Assembly: GCF_014673495.1 (NCBI RefSeq)
Contig: NZ_CP051006.1
Span: forward strand, 5,766,001 to 5,830,000
Length of the DNA stretch: 64,000 nucleotides
Direction: 5' to 3'
Origin: Streptomyces griseofuscus
Lineage (GTDB): Bacteria; Actinomycetota; Actinomycetes; Streptomycetales; Streptomycetaceae
The notes under the pieces: model-generated
Database searches by the model: none
What the model saw: the letters and a program-made list of their open reading frames with translations, nothing else
Told to the model about the DNA's origin: nothing
Program-made: the position numbers and the translations under genes
Shown here: piece by piece, positions 1 through 8,314 of the stretch
How positions within the stretch are numbered: position 1 is the first letter of the stretch
How the letters are laid out: each line of letters starts with the position of its first letter

Positions 1-1299
1 GGCGACGACCTGGTAGTCCTGCCGCTGGTCCATCTTGGTGAAGACGGCGGTGGTCTCCTGCGGCGCCAGGGTGGTGCGGACGCCGATCGCGTCCCAGGAC
101 GCCTTGATGGTCGGCAGGCAGTCCGCGATCCAACTGACGTTGACGGCGAGGACGTTGATGCTCAGACCCGTGACGCCGGCGGCCTTCAGCAGCGCCTTCG
201 CCTTGTCCGGGTCGTAGTCGTAGACGGTCCTGGCCCGCCGGTACGAGGGGTTCCCCTGGTCGAGGAAGGAGGAGGCGGCCCTGCCATGCCCCTTGAGCGC
301 GACCTTGACCATCTTCTCCTTGTCGATGGCGTAGTGCAGGGCCTGGCGTACCCGGATGTCGTCGAACGGCTTGTGCCGGGTGTCGAACATCAGGAACAGG
401 TTGTTCATCCCGGCCCCGCCGGCGACCTTCAGGCCGCCCTGTTCGAGCCTGCTGATGTTGGCGTACGGGATGTTGTCCGCGATCTGCGCGCCCGCGTCGG
501 TCCCGGAGATCTTGGCGACGCGGGGGGCGGCGTCCACGATGGTCAGCCAGTTCATCTTCCTGAACGCGGGCCTGCGGGGGCCGTTGTAGGCGTCGAACGC
601 CTCGAACGTCGTATTGGACTTCGGGTGATGGGCGGTCTGCCGATACGGCCCCGACCCCACGGCCAGCCCCTTGATCGCGTCGTCCCACGCACCGGGCCGC
701 CCGAACACATGCTTGGGCATGATCTTGGCGAGCGTGAGCCGTGAAAGCCCGTCGGGGAAGGGGAACTTGAGCACGAGCTCGACACTGTCGCTGCCAGTCT
801 TCCTGACTCCTTGAAGCCAGCTCTCGAAGAACCCCTTGGCGAGGGTCTGGGTCTTCGGGTCGAGGATCCTGTCGAACACGAAGACGACGTCGTCGGCGGT
901 GACGGGTTTCCCGTCGTGAAAGGTGGCACCGGGCCGCAGCCGGAACCGCCAGGTGGTGGCGCCGGAATCCTTCGGCACCTCGGTGCCGAGCGCGGGATAC
1001 GGCACCCGGGTGATCGGATCGGTGTCCAACAACCCTTCGTAGACATGGTTGTTGGCCGCCATGGAGAACGCCGACGCCGTCTGCGTCGGATCCCAGCTGC
1101 CGTCATTGCCGTACCCGATCACCGCGGTGAGCGTCCGGTCCTTGCCGCTGCCGCCGCTCCCGGTGTCGTTCGTGGACTGCGGCCCCGCGGAGCAGGCGCC
1201 GAGGCCGGGCAGCGCGGCGGCCACCCCGAACCCCCCGACCCCTCTGAGCAGGGCCCGCCGGCCCGGGGCCGCCACATCACGGATCACGTCGTCACGCAC
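1..1299 (-). CDS. Extracellular solute-binding protein, family 5 (oligopeptide/dipeptide ABC importer), 3' end cut by window
   Basis: Reading the minus strand from a GTG at 1299 gives an uninterrupted frame of 433 codons to base 1, so the C-terminus lies outside the window. GGAGGA sits a few bases upstream of the GTG. The N-terminus has a twin-arginine stretch (PGRRALLRG), a hydrophobic segment and a lipobox ending LGAC, so a Tat-exported lipoprotein is likely. The body carries family 5 hallmarks: a motif like RFRLRPGATFHDGKPVTADD, then DPKTQTLAKGF and VRQALHYAIDKEKM. It should capture peptides or similar solutes outside the membrane for an ABC importer. The permease and ATPase genes would lie to the left if they are clustered. 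The ligand cannot be read from sequence. Confidence 0.9.
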   Translation of the reverse strand, partial: MRDDVIRDVAAPGRRALLRGVGGFGVAAALPGLGACSAGPQSTNDTGSGGSGKDRTLTAVIGYGNDGSWDPTQTASAFSMAANNHVYEGLLDTDPITRVPYPALGTEVPKDSGATTWRFRLRPGATFHDGKPVTADDVVFVFDRILDPKTQTLAKGFFESWLQGVRKTGSDSVELVLKFPFPDGLSRLTLAKIMPKHVFGRPGAWDDAIKGLAVGSGPYRQTAHHPKSNTTFEAFDAYNGPRRPAFRKMNWLTIVDAAPRVAKISGTDAGAQIADNIPYANISRLEQGGLKVAGGAGMNNLFLMFDTRHKPFDDIRVRQALHYAIDKEKMVKVALKGHGRAASSFLDQGNPSYRRARTVYDYDPDKAKALLKAAGVTGLSINVLAVNVSWIADCLPTIKASWDAIGVRTTLAPQETTAVFTKMDQRQDYQVVA

Positions 1300-1543
1300 G
1301 GGTCCTCCAGCAAGGTCGGGGAGGCGGGAAGAGGTACGACGTCCTACGTCCGGTTCGATCAGCGTGACCATAAAAGCGCCCATGTGGGCGGTCAAGGGGG
1401 CGCACACGAATGGGCTAGTTGCCAGAGGTCGGACCACAGAGGGACGCAGAAACCCGCGGCTTGACCGGGGGTCCGGGGGAGCAAGATCCCCCGGACGCCC
1501 TCACTCGGACACGAGCCGCAGCTCGGAGTGCTGCGAGCTGCCG

Positions 1544-2140
1544 CTACGACCGTGCGCCGTCCGGGGTGATCGGGGCGGTCGATGACCAGAAGGCGGAGTG
1601 CACATTGGGGCGAGGGATGGGGTAGTCGTAGTCGGGCCCGTTCGAAGGGGTGGTCGGAGCCGCCACCTTCGACGGTTTGACGCACGGGGAATCCACCTCG
1701 AATGCGATCTGTCCGGCTCCGCCCACCACCAGAGAGATACCGAATCCATCGGCCGACCGGGCGAAGACGGCGGGAAATTCGGCGCTCTTGTTCACGGACT
1801 TGATCCGGTATCCGCTTTTCTCCCAGAATCGCTGGACGATGCCGAGGAAGTTCCCGCGCCGTTCTTTGGAGACGATCGTCATCACTGTCCGCGAGCGCGA
1901 TACGTCGCACGTACCCGTGGAGGTGCCGCTGTGAGTCCAGTGCACCTCGGGCCTGATCGCGTCGAGCGTCGCGTCGAGCATCCCGTCCGCGCGTTCCGCC
2001 GCCTGCTGCATGGTGATGTTCATGGTCGGCTCACGCCTTTCGTTCGAAAGCTGTTTCGCGGACTCGTGCGCCGTGGCACATCCGGTCAGCAGGGCGGCGG
2101 CCACCACAGCGACCGGAAGAGTCGTCCGCAGCTTCTTCAT
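1544..2140 (-). CDS. Small putative lipoprotein, last gene of the DUF1023 operon
   Basis: 198 aa. The N-terminus MKKLRTTLPVAVVAAALLTG followed by CAT is a typical lipoprotein signal with a lipobox. The mature part has two further cysteines (in GTCDVSRSR and VDSPCVKP) that could form a disulfide. The ATG overlaps the stop of the upstream hydrolase in an ATGA arrangement (2137-2140), which implies translational coupling. Similar short lipoproteins often follow DUF1023 hydrolases in Streptomyces, but I do not recognise a named family. A role as immunity or anchoring partner of the hydrolase is inference only. Confidence 0.85.
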   Translation of the reverse strand: MKKLRTTLPVAVVAAALLTGCATAHESAKQLSNERREPTMNITMQQAAERADGMLDATLDAIRPEVHWTHSGTSTGTCDVSRSRTVMTIVSKERRGNFLGIVQRFWEKSGYRIKSVNKSAEFPAVFARSADGFGISLVVGGAGQIAFEVDSPCVKPSKVAAPTTPSNGPDYDYPIPRPNVHSAFWSSTAPITPDGARS

Positions 2141-4071
2141 CGAGGTTGCTCCACCTGGATCTGATCAGAACGCCCCGCCACGATGAGGGCGATGTTATTC
2201 GCTGACTCTTTGTCTTTTACCGGATTGAAGTAGTTCGAGTGAGCCGGTGCCGGGTCCTGGAGCGAGGGCATCGGACCGGGATCGACATGGAAGCGGCGGG
2301 CGCCGAAGTCCTTGCTCGCCGGGTCGGTTCCGAACCAGAGTTCGTGGGGGGCGGAGGCGCTGTGCCCGAGGTGGTACCCGACGGTGCCGCCCGCACCCGC
2401 GCCGAGCACGGTGTCCGTCATCTGGTCGATGACACTCCCGCCGGAGAGGTGGCCCAGGAACGCACCCTCGACCGCGCCTATGTAAGAGCCCATCCCTGTA
2501 CCGGCCGCCTCCTTGTGGCTGGGGAGCATGGTCACGGGGTCGTGGTCGGCAGCGCCCACGAAGACGTGGTTCTTGCCGACATTGAGGTCCGCCGCCTTGT
2601 CCACGCCGGTACCGGGGCTGCCCACGAGAACGATGTCGTCCGCCCCGGGGATGCCGCCGTGACGCTGTGCTGCCTGACCGACAGTGAGAGAGCCATAGGA
2701 GTGGCCGATGGCGGTGATGTGAGGGTCCGTATGGTCGTTCGTCGCCGAGATGCCGGCCATGAAGTGGTTGTAGGCGGTCGCTCCGACTCTGGCGTCGTGT
2801 GTGCTCATGACGTCCGCGTTGTGTATTCCCTCCGAGGCCGAAATCTGCGGGGCGTCGTATCCGAGCCAGACGATCGACGCGCTCGAAGGGTCGTAGAACT
2901 GGGCGTCCTTGGCCGTGTCTCGTGCTCTCTTGAGATCGCCACCGGCGAAATCGGTGTCGAGAGATGTGCCGAGGCCCGGGACATACGCCGACACGTTCTT
3001 CGCCGTGTCAGGATTCCCGTAGCTGACAATAGCCCGGCCGTTTCCGCTGTCTCCGATTCCGAGCAGGTACATGGGCGGGAACTTCGGGTCCGGGTGCCTC
3101 AACTGGTCCTCGATGGACTTCAGTCCGTCCAGCATGGTCTTCGACTTCGCGTCGTCTCTGCCCGAGAGCTTCCCGATGAGGAGGTCGATGTTCTCACGGT
3201 TGGCCTGGTCGCGCGCAGCCGCCGGAATTCCGTCCATGTTCCCGATCACGTCGGGGTAGACCGCCAGGTATTCCTCCCGCTGCTCCTGCGTGAGGTGGTC
3301 CCACCACTTCTTGCGAGCGGCGGGGGACTTGTCGAGCGGGACAGCGTCTTTCAGGCGATGCGCTTCGGCCTCGCCCACGGCCTCGACGTCCGCGGCGGCG
3401 TCGGCCCACGTCTTCGCGTCGACCGTGAGCCCAGGTCCTGCCTTGAGCTTGATCAGCGCCTGCCGGTATCGCTCGTCGATCTCCCCGGCCTCGCGTACGG
3501 CGCGGGCGATGCGGTCGGCGATGTCCTGCGCTTTGGCGAAGTTGGGGTTGACCCCGATCAGGCCGGATGCCGCGGGGCCTGTGCCCGGTACGTAGTGCCC
3601 ATGGACGTCGGGCGGGTACAGCCCCTTGTTGCTGGGCAGAAGCGTGCCGTCGTTGCCTACGACCATTCCGCCGGGGATCTCCTCCCCGGTCGTGTCGTTC
3701 CTGCCCTTCGGATAGGCGACGCTCCCATCCGCGTTCACGGTGTACGACAGGGTGGCGGCATCGTCCAGGGCGGCCTTCAGATGCCGCTGTGGTGTGGAGA
3801 GTTCCGCGGAAAGCCCTTCCACCGCGGAGCGGATCAGCCCGGCCTCGGCGTGGATGTAGTGGTAGTTGTCGCTCAGTCGGTCCAGCCGTCGGAGGGCCGC
3901 GTCCGCGGACTCGCTCTCCTGTGTCTTCGCCAGGCGGCCGGCCATCTCTGAACCCACGCGCTGGGCCGCGGAGTCGGCGTGTTTCGAGACCGCGGCCCAG
4001 CCGTCGGCCGCGTCATCCAACTCCGTCAGTCTCAGATCACGCAGTTGCTGCCAGGTCAGCGCCGAGGTCAC
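2137..4071 (-). CDS. DUF1023 alpha/beta hydrolase with helical ESX-like N-terminal region
   Basis: 644 aa from the GTG at 4071; that start overlaps the upstream stop as GTGA (4068-4071). A longer in-frame extension to 4362 lies entirely inside the upstream gene and is rejected. Residues 1-110 are alpha-helical and charged, like WXG100/ESX-associated proteins. Residues about 330-560 form the DUF1023 hydrolase, with nucleophile elbow GHSYGS (Ser458) and a GAADHDPVT segment probably holding the acid. There is no signal peptide or membrane helix, so export would need a type VII route or the protein stays cytoplasmic. It is the central gene of a three-gene coupled operon. Substrate unknown; the fold is confident, the biological role is not. 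Confidence 0.88.
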   Translation of the reverse strand: MTSALTWQQLRDLRLTELDDAADGWAAVSKHADSAAQRVGSEMAGRLAKTQESESADAALRRLDRLSDNYHYIHAEAGLIRSAVEGLSAELSTPQRHLKAALDDAATLSYTVNADGSVAYPKGRNDTTGEEIPGGMVVGNDGTLLPSNKGLYPPDVHGHYVPGTGPAASGLIGVNPNFAKAQDIADRIARAVREAGEIDERYRQALIKLKAGPGLTVDAKTWADAAADVEAVGEAEAHRLKDAVPLDKSPAARKKWWDHLTQEQREEYLAVYPDVIGNMDGIPAAARDQANRENIDLLIGKLSGRDDAKSKTMLDGLKSIEDQLRHPDPKFPPMYLLGIGDSGNGRAIVSYGNPDTAKNVSAYVPGLGTSLDTDFAGGDLKRARDTAKDAQFYDPSSASIVWLGYDAPQISASEGIHNADVMSTHDARVGATAYNHFMAGISATNDHTDPHITAIGHSYGSLTVGQAAQRHGGIPGADDIVLVGSPGTGVDKAADLNVGKNHVFVGAADHDPVTMLPSHKEAAGTGMGSYIGAVEGAFLGHLSGGSVIDQMTDTVLGAGAGGTVGYHLGHSASAPHELWFGTDPASKDFGARRFHVDPGPMPSLQDPAPAHSNYFNPVKDKESANNIALIVAGRSDQIQVEQPR

Positions 4072-4505
4072 CGGCTGTTGCCTCCGCCCGCCACGTGCAC
4101 GGCCCGAGCCTTGTCGGCCACGGCGACGTCCGTCTCGCCCATGTCCCGGGCGACGGCACGCATTTTGGGCTCCAGCGATGTGCACTCGTCCCGCACCGCT
4201 TCCAGCCGCTTCTCCCAGGAGCTGAGTACGGTCTTCAACGCCCCCAGGCTCGCCAGGCCCGCGGCACCCGTCGATACGCCGGTATGGCTCGACCGCAGGC
4301 CTTTCTTCACCGACTCCGTGCTGGTCTTCAGGTCGTCGGCGGTGTTCGCCGCGGTGCCCCACGGGCCGTTGGTGTGCCGCAGGGTGCCCGAGACGCCCTT
4401 GGAAGGGCTTCCCGTGAAATCACCTGGCAGGTGGTTGAGCCGCATTGGAGTGGAGTGCCGCTCGGCCGACGCGGCCTTGATTTCTTCCCACTCGTCCCAT
4501 GCCAC
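4068..4505 (-). CDS. ESX/WXG100-like small helical protein, first gene of the DUF1023 operon
   Basis: 145 aa from a GTG at 4505, with GGGGAGGA about 9 nt upstream. The sequence is predicted mostly helical, with two amphipathic segments around residues 45-75 and 80-135. A tryptophan sits in SSWEKRL rather than a strict WXG. This layout resembles small secreted or chaperone-like partners of type VII substrates. Its stop overlaps the start of the DUF1023 gene, so the two should be made in fixed proportion and may form a complex. No firm family assignment is possible by eye. Confidence 0.8.
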   Translation of the reverse strand: MAWDEWEEIKAASAERHSTPMRLNHLPGDFTGSPSKGVSGTLRHTNGPWGTAANTADDLKTSTESVKKGLRSSHTGVSTGAAGLASLGALKTVLSSWEKRLEAVRDECTSLEPKMRAVARDMGETDVAVADKARAVHVAGGGNSR

Positions 4506-4664
4506 CAGCCGATTCCTCCCCGTTTACGCTCACGCCGCGCCGGCCGGAGCGGGCGCGGCGTCCAGACGCTATCCCGCCGCCGGAACGCACCGTATCCGCC
4601 CGATTCCCTACCGGGACTGAGTACACATACTCATGTTCGGGGAGCTGTGTGGCGGCCGGAGATG

Positions 4665-5813
4665 TCACGCAGCCGACGGGTCTGCCGTGAAGAAGGCGGC
4701 CATTTGGGACAGGCCGTTGTCGCTGAACATCGTGTCCAGGCTGGCCGCGGACTCGGTGGCGGAGGCGTGGCTGCGGGGGAAGAGGGTGGACTCGTAGGCG
4801 GTCAGGGCGAGTTCGGGGTCGTTCGGGTGGGCGGCGATGGCCTCGGCGAGCTGCGCGCCGTCGTACATGGCCAGGTTGGCGCCCTCGCCGGCGAAGGGGG
4901 ACATCAGGTGGGCGGCGTCGCCCAGCAGGGTCACCCCCGGGACCCGGTCCCAGCGGTGGTCGGCGGGCAGGGCGTGGATATGGCGCGGTGTGAGCGGGCC
5001 GTCGGCGTCCGCGACCAGCCCCCGCAGGCCCTCGTCCCAGCCCTCGAAGCCCGCGAGGACCGCTGTCTTCGCCGCCGCCGCGTCGTCGAAGTCGATCGTG
5101 CCGAGCCAGCCCTCGTCCGCCCTCACCGCCGTGTAGACGTGCAGGCTCCCGTCGGTCTCCCGGTGGGCCAGGAAGCCGCGGTCGCCGCCCAGGCTGATGA
5201 AGAACCCGCCGCCGATCAGCGCCGCGCTGCGCGGATGACGGGCGTCCGCGTCCAGCAGATCCGTCTCCACGAAGGAGATCCCGGTGTACGCGGGCCGCGC
5301 GGACGTCACCAGCGGCCGGATCCGTGACCACGCGCCGTCCGCGCCGATCAGCAGATCCGTCGTGACGGTCGAACCGTCCGCGAACGTCACCTCGTGCCGG
5401 CCCCCGCCCAGCCCCCGCGCCCCGGTCACCTTGGCGCCCCAGCGGACCGTGCCCTGCGGCAGCGAGTTCAGCAGCAGATCGCGCAGGTCACCGCGGTCCA
5501 CCTCGGGGCGCCCGCCGTCGCCGTCGTCCTCCCGGGAGATCAGCACGGTGCCGTCGGGGCCGACCAGCCGCATCGCCTGGCCGCCCTCGTGGATCAGCTC
5601 CCGGAACGCGTCGTGCAGACCCGCGGCGTGCAGGGCCCGCTGTCCGTTCTCCTCGTGGATGTCGAGCATGCCGCCCTGCCTACGGGCCGCCGCGGACGCC
5701 TCCGCCTCGAAGACCGTCGCCTCGATCCCGTGCACCCGCAGCACCCGGGCGGCCGTCAGACCGCCGAGCCCCGCGCCGATGATCGCGATGGGGACGTGGT
5801 TGTCGTGTGTCAC
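4665..5813 (-). CDS. TetX-like FAD-dependent monooxygenase
   Basis: 382 aa, about the length of TetX (~388). An N-terminal Rossmann motif GAGLGG is at residues 13-18. Then come a TetX-like segment GGMLDIHEENGQRALHAAG, an arginine-containing segment VDRGDLRDLLLNSLPQGTV, and the FAD ribityl motif GDAAHLMSPFAGEGAN near residue 295. All are collinear with TetX-type tetracycline hydroxylases and related class A flavin monooxygenases. It would use NAD(P)H and O2 to hydroxylate an aromatic or polyketide substrate in the cytoplasm. It lies next to a TetR-type regulator, and tandem palindromes precede the start, so substrate-induced expression is likely. Tetracycline as substrate is not shown; many Streptomyces homologues act on other compounds. 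Confidence 0.88.
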   Translation of the reverse strand: MTHDNHVPIAIIGAGLGGLTAARVLRVHGIEATVFEAEASAAARRQGGMLDIHEENGQRALHAAGLHDAFRELIHEGGQAMRLVGPDGTVLISREDDGDGGRPEVDRGDLRDLLLNSLPQGTVRWGAKVTGARGLGGGRHEVTFADGSTVTTDLLIGADGAWSRIRPLVTSARPAYTGISFVETDLLDADARHPRSAALIGGGFFISLGGDRGFLAHRETDGSLHVYTAVRADEGWLGTIDFDDAAAAKTAVLAGFEGWDEGLRGLVADADGPLTPRHIHALPADHRWDRVPGVTLLGDAAHLMSPFAGEGANLAMYDGAQLAEAIAAHPNDPELALTAYESTLFPRSHASATESAASLDTMFSDNGLSQMAAFFTADPSAA

Positions 5814-5863
5814 AGGGGGCCTCCCGACCGGCCAAGGGGTCTCTGGCGAACACCTTCACCTTA

Positions 5864-5892
5864 ACGAACATGTTCGTAACGAACAAGTTCGT
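5864..5892. promoter_or_regulatory. Two tandem TetR-type operators upstream of the flavin monooxygenase
   Basis: ACGAACATGTTCGT (5864-5877) is a perfect 14-bp palindrome. It is followed one base later by ACGAACAAGTTCGT (5879-5892), which is perfect apart from its central pair. Centres are 15 bp apart. The same 14-bp palindrome type recurs before the adjacent TetR gene, so the shared core ACGAAC-N2-GTTCGT is almost certainly the binding site of that regulator. Confidence 0.8.
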
Positions 5893-5937
5893 CGATGTGC
5901 AGGAGGAGGCCGAGGGAGGGGGCGGGGGTGCGTTCGC

Positions 5938-6633
5938 TCAGTCCGTCGTGGGCGGGACCGGTGTCTGTGTGATGCCGTTGACCAGCACGTCGAAGCTCCA
6001 GCGCATCCGGTCCTGCACCGCGCCGCCGAGCAGCATCGGCATGTGCGCCTTGATCGCCGGATGCGTCGTCCCGTTCACCGCGTGCAGGGCGCGGGCGAGG
6101 GCGTCCCAGTCGTCCGCGTTCGCGGGGTCGTGCGCCTGTGTCGCATGCTCGGCGGCCGCCGCCGTGGCGTCCTGGAGCAGCTTGTCGACGCCCCACGCGA
6201 CCTGTTCGCGCGCCGCGCCGCTGCGGGAGAGCAGATCCAGGATCCGCTCCACCAGCCGCAGATAGTTCTCGCCGCTGGGCCGCGCGACGAGGGCCGACCG
6301 CGCGAGCTGCGGGTGCGTGAACAGGACGAGGGTGTACGACGCGAGTACGGCCCGAAGCCGCTCCCGCCAGTCCTCCCCGGCACCCTCGGCCACCAGGTCG
6401 ACCTCGCCGAGCAGCGCGTCCAGTACGGCCGCGTGCAGCTCGGCGGTGTTGGCCACGTACACGTACAGCGAGGCCGGGCCGGTGTCCAGCTCCTGCGCCA
6501 GGCGGCGCATGGTGACCTTCTCCAGCCCCTCGGCGCGCATGAGCCGTACGGCGGTGTCCACGATGCCCTGCCGGGTCAGCGCGGGCTTCGCGGGACGCTC
6601 CCTACGGCTGGCCGGCTCTCTTCTCGCTGTCAT
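5938..6633 (-). CDS. TetR/AcrR-family transcriptional repressor controlling the TetX-like gene
   Basis: 231 aa. The TetR N-terminal helix-turn-helix lies at about residues 20-65 (segment TRQGIVDTAVRLMRAEGLEK, then VTMRRLAQELDTGPASLYVY). A helical ligand-binding C-terminal domain follows. The start at 6633 is preceded by the operator at 6646-6659, which implies autoregulation. The gene lies 125 bp upstream of, and in the same direction as, the flavin monooxygenase, with tandem operators between them. The expected logic is repression of both genes, lifted by a small-molecule ligand that may also be the enzyme's substrate. Confidence 0.88.
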   Translation of the reverse strand: MTARREPASRRERPAKPALTRQGIVDTAVRLMRAEGLEKVTMRRLAQELDTGPASLYVYVANTAELHAAVLDALLGEVDLVAEGAGEDWRERLRAVLASYTLVLFTHPQLARSALVARPSGENYLRLVERILDLLSRSGAAREQVAWGVDKLLQDATAAAAEHATQAHDPANADDWDALARALHAVNGTTHPAIKAHMPMLLGGAVQDRMRWSFDVLVNGITQTPVPPTTD

Positions 6634-6645
6634 ACCGCGATCGTA

Positions 6646-6659
6646 ACGAACGCGTTCGT
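6646..6659. promoter_or_regulatory. TetR operator (autoregulatory)
   Basis: Perfect 14-bp palindrome ACGAACGCGTTCGT, 12 bp upstream of the TetR start codon. It shares ACGAAC-N2-GTTCGT with both sites before the monooxygenase. Confidence 0.78.
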
Positions 6660-6780
6660 GGTGCCGTTCGGATCGGCCTCGGGACAGATCGGCCGCCGCC
6701 GCGGCGAGGCCGGGGCGGCGGCCGACCTGGGCGGGTCGACGGTGTCGCTTACGTGTGGCACGACACCGTCGAACGCCGTG

Positions 6781-7020
6781 TCAGCCGGTGGTGCAGGTCG
6801 CCGTCGGGGCGCCGTTGCTGCCCGAGTAGTTGGCGTTGAAGCCGAAGGAGGCGCCGGCGCCGAGCGAGCCGTTGTTGCTCGCGTTCTTCACCGTGACCGT
6901 GTTGCCGGACTGGATGTAACTGCCGTTCCAGAGGCTGCTGACCGTCTGGTTTCCGGGGAAGGTCAGCTTGACGGTCCAGCCGTTGATGGCGGCGGAGCCG
7001 TTGTTCTTGACCGCCACCGA
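6781..7020 (-). pseudogene. Remnant of a family 2 carbohydrate-binding module (cellulose binding)
   Basis: About 78 residues remain from the C-terminal part of a CBM2, with the family order NNGSAAINGWTVKLTFPGN, then SLWNGSY, GNTVTVKNASNNGSLGAGAS, FGFNANYSG and a terminal cysteine (ATCTTG). Aromatic binding residues W, W, F and Y are kept. There is no signal peptide, catalytic domain or N-terminal third of the module; homology stops at about 7020, where a LuxR remnant begins on the other strand. A GTG at 7017 would give a short ORF, but without secretion it is unlikely to function. Interpreted as the tail of a deleted cellulase or chitinase gene. Confidence 0.75.
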
Positions 7021-7021
7021 G

Positions 7022-7478
7022 CCGGAACGAATTCCTGTACCCCCGGTGCGTCGACCGGGCCCTCGGCACCGTCACCGGCGGCCGGGCCGGGCTCGCCACC
7101 GTCGAACAGGCCCTCGCTCTGCTGCGCACCGACTGCACCGATGCCCAGCTGATCGCCGCGCTCGCCGCCCACGGCCGGCTGCTCGCCGCCGCCGGACACC
7201 TCACCGCCGCCCGCGGTGCCCTGCGGGAGGCCGTCCGGCACGCCGAGCGGATCGGCGCCGGACGCTGGTGCGCGGTGGTCGCCGCCCTGCTCGCCGCCGC
7301 CGGAGCCCGCCGGGCCACCGCCTCCCAGACCGGCGTGCCCGCCCTCACCGGCAGCGAACGGCGGATCTGCGCACTGGCCGCGCAAGGGCACTCCAACAGC
7401 TTCCGCAAGCAAGGGGTGCGGCGGCGCACCGAACTGGCCGGGTGGCTCGCCGCCGAGCCCGCCGTACCGGAGCGGTAG
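7022..7478 (+). pseudogene. Remnant of a LuxR/LAL-type regulator with damaged HTH
   Basis: In the frame of 7023 the translation contains helical repeat-like sequence (ALALLRTDCTDAQLIAALAA, then AAAGHLTAARGALREAVRHA), as found before the DNA-binding domain of LAL regulators. It then has LTGSERRICALAAQGHSN joined directly to SFRKQGVRRRTELAGWLA. A normal LuxR HTH has about 15 more residues between these parts, covering the recognition helix, so the DNA-binding domain has an internal deletion. The N-terminus is cut at about 7022, at the junction with the CBM2 remnant. It ends 38 bp before recO. Not expected to be functional. Confidence 0.72.
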
Positions 7479-7515
7479 CGAAGGGCCACCGGCCCCATGG
7501 GGGAGAATGGGGGGC

Positions 7516-8265
7516 ATGAGTCTGTTCCGCGACGACGGCATCGTGCTGCGCACCCAGAAGCTGGGTGAGGCGGACCGGATCATCACCCTGCTCACCCGGG
7601 GCCACGGCCGGGTCCGGGCGGTGGCGCGGGGTGTGCGGCGCACCAAGTCGAAGTTCGGGGCCCGTCTTGAGCCCTTCTCCCATGTGGATGTGCAGTTCTT
7701 CGCGCGCGGCAGCGAACTGGTCGGCCGCGGGCTGCCGCTGTGCACCCAGAGTGAGACCATCGCGCCGTACGGTGGCGGCATCGTGACCGACTACGGGCGC
7801 TACACCGCCGGTACGGCCATGCTGGAGACCGCCGAGCGGTTCACCGACCATGAGGGCGAGCCGGCCGTACAGCAGTACCTGCTGCTGGTCGGCGCCCTGC
7901 GGACGCTGGCCCGGGGGGAGCACGCCCCGAATCTGGTGCTGGACGCGTTCCTGTTGCGCTCGCTCGCCGTCAACGGGTACGCGCCCAGCTTCGGTGACTG
8001 CGCCAGATGCGGGATGCCCGGGCCCAACCGGTTCTTCTCCGTCGCCTCCGGCGGCTCCGTGTGCGTCGACTGCCGGGTGCCCGGCAGTGTCGTACCGTCC
8101 CCGGGGACCCTGGTACTGCTGGGCGCGCTGCTTACGGGAGACTGGGAGACCGCGGACGCCTGCGAGGCGCGGTTCGTCCGGGAGGGCAGTGGGCTGGTCT
8201 CCGCCTATCTGCACTGGCATCTGGAACGCGGGCTGCGGTCGCTGCGGTACGTGGAAAAGTCCTAG
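7516..8265 (+). CDS. recO: DNA repair protein RecO
   Basis: 249 aa from the ATG at 7516 (MSLFRDDGIVLRTQKLGEAD); longer in-frame starts run into the LuxR remnant. An N-terminal OB-fold is followed by a helical domain and a zinc site formed by CARC (in FGDCARCGMPG) and CVDC. RecO helps RecF and RecR load RecA on SSB-coated gaps. It lies 50 bp upstream of uppS in the same direction, the usual Streptomyces arrangement, probably co-transcribed. Confidence 0.95.
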   Translation: MSLFRDDGIVLRTQKLGEADRIITLLTRGHGRVRAVARGVRRTKSKFGARLEPFSHVDVQFFARGSELVGRGLPLCTQSETIAPYGGGIVTDYGRYTAGTAMLETAERFTDHEGEPAVQQYLLLVGALRTLARGEHAPNLVLDAFLLRSLAVNGYAPSFGDCARCGMPGPNRFFSVASGGSVCVDCRVPGSVVPSPGTLVLLGALLTGDWETADACEARFVREGSGLVSAYLHWHLERGLRSLRYVEKS

Positions 8266-8314
8266 CCGGGCCAGGAGAGCCGGCCCGGAGAAGTCGTAGA
8301 GGGAGTCGGAGCAC

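Noticed and set aside
2137..4362. 741-codon version of the DUF1023 protein
   Set aside because: The first 97 codons overlap the ESX-like gene in another frame and lack family sequence; the GTGA overlap at 4071 explains the start.
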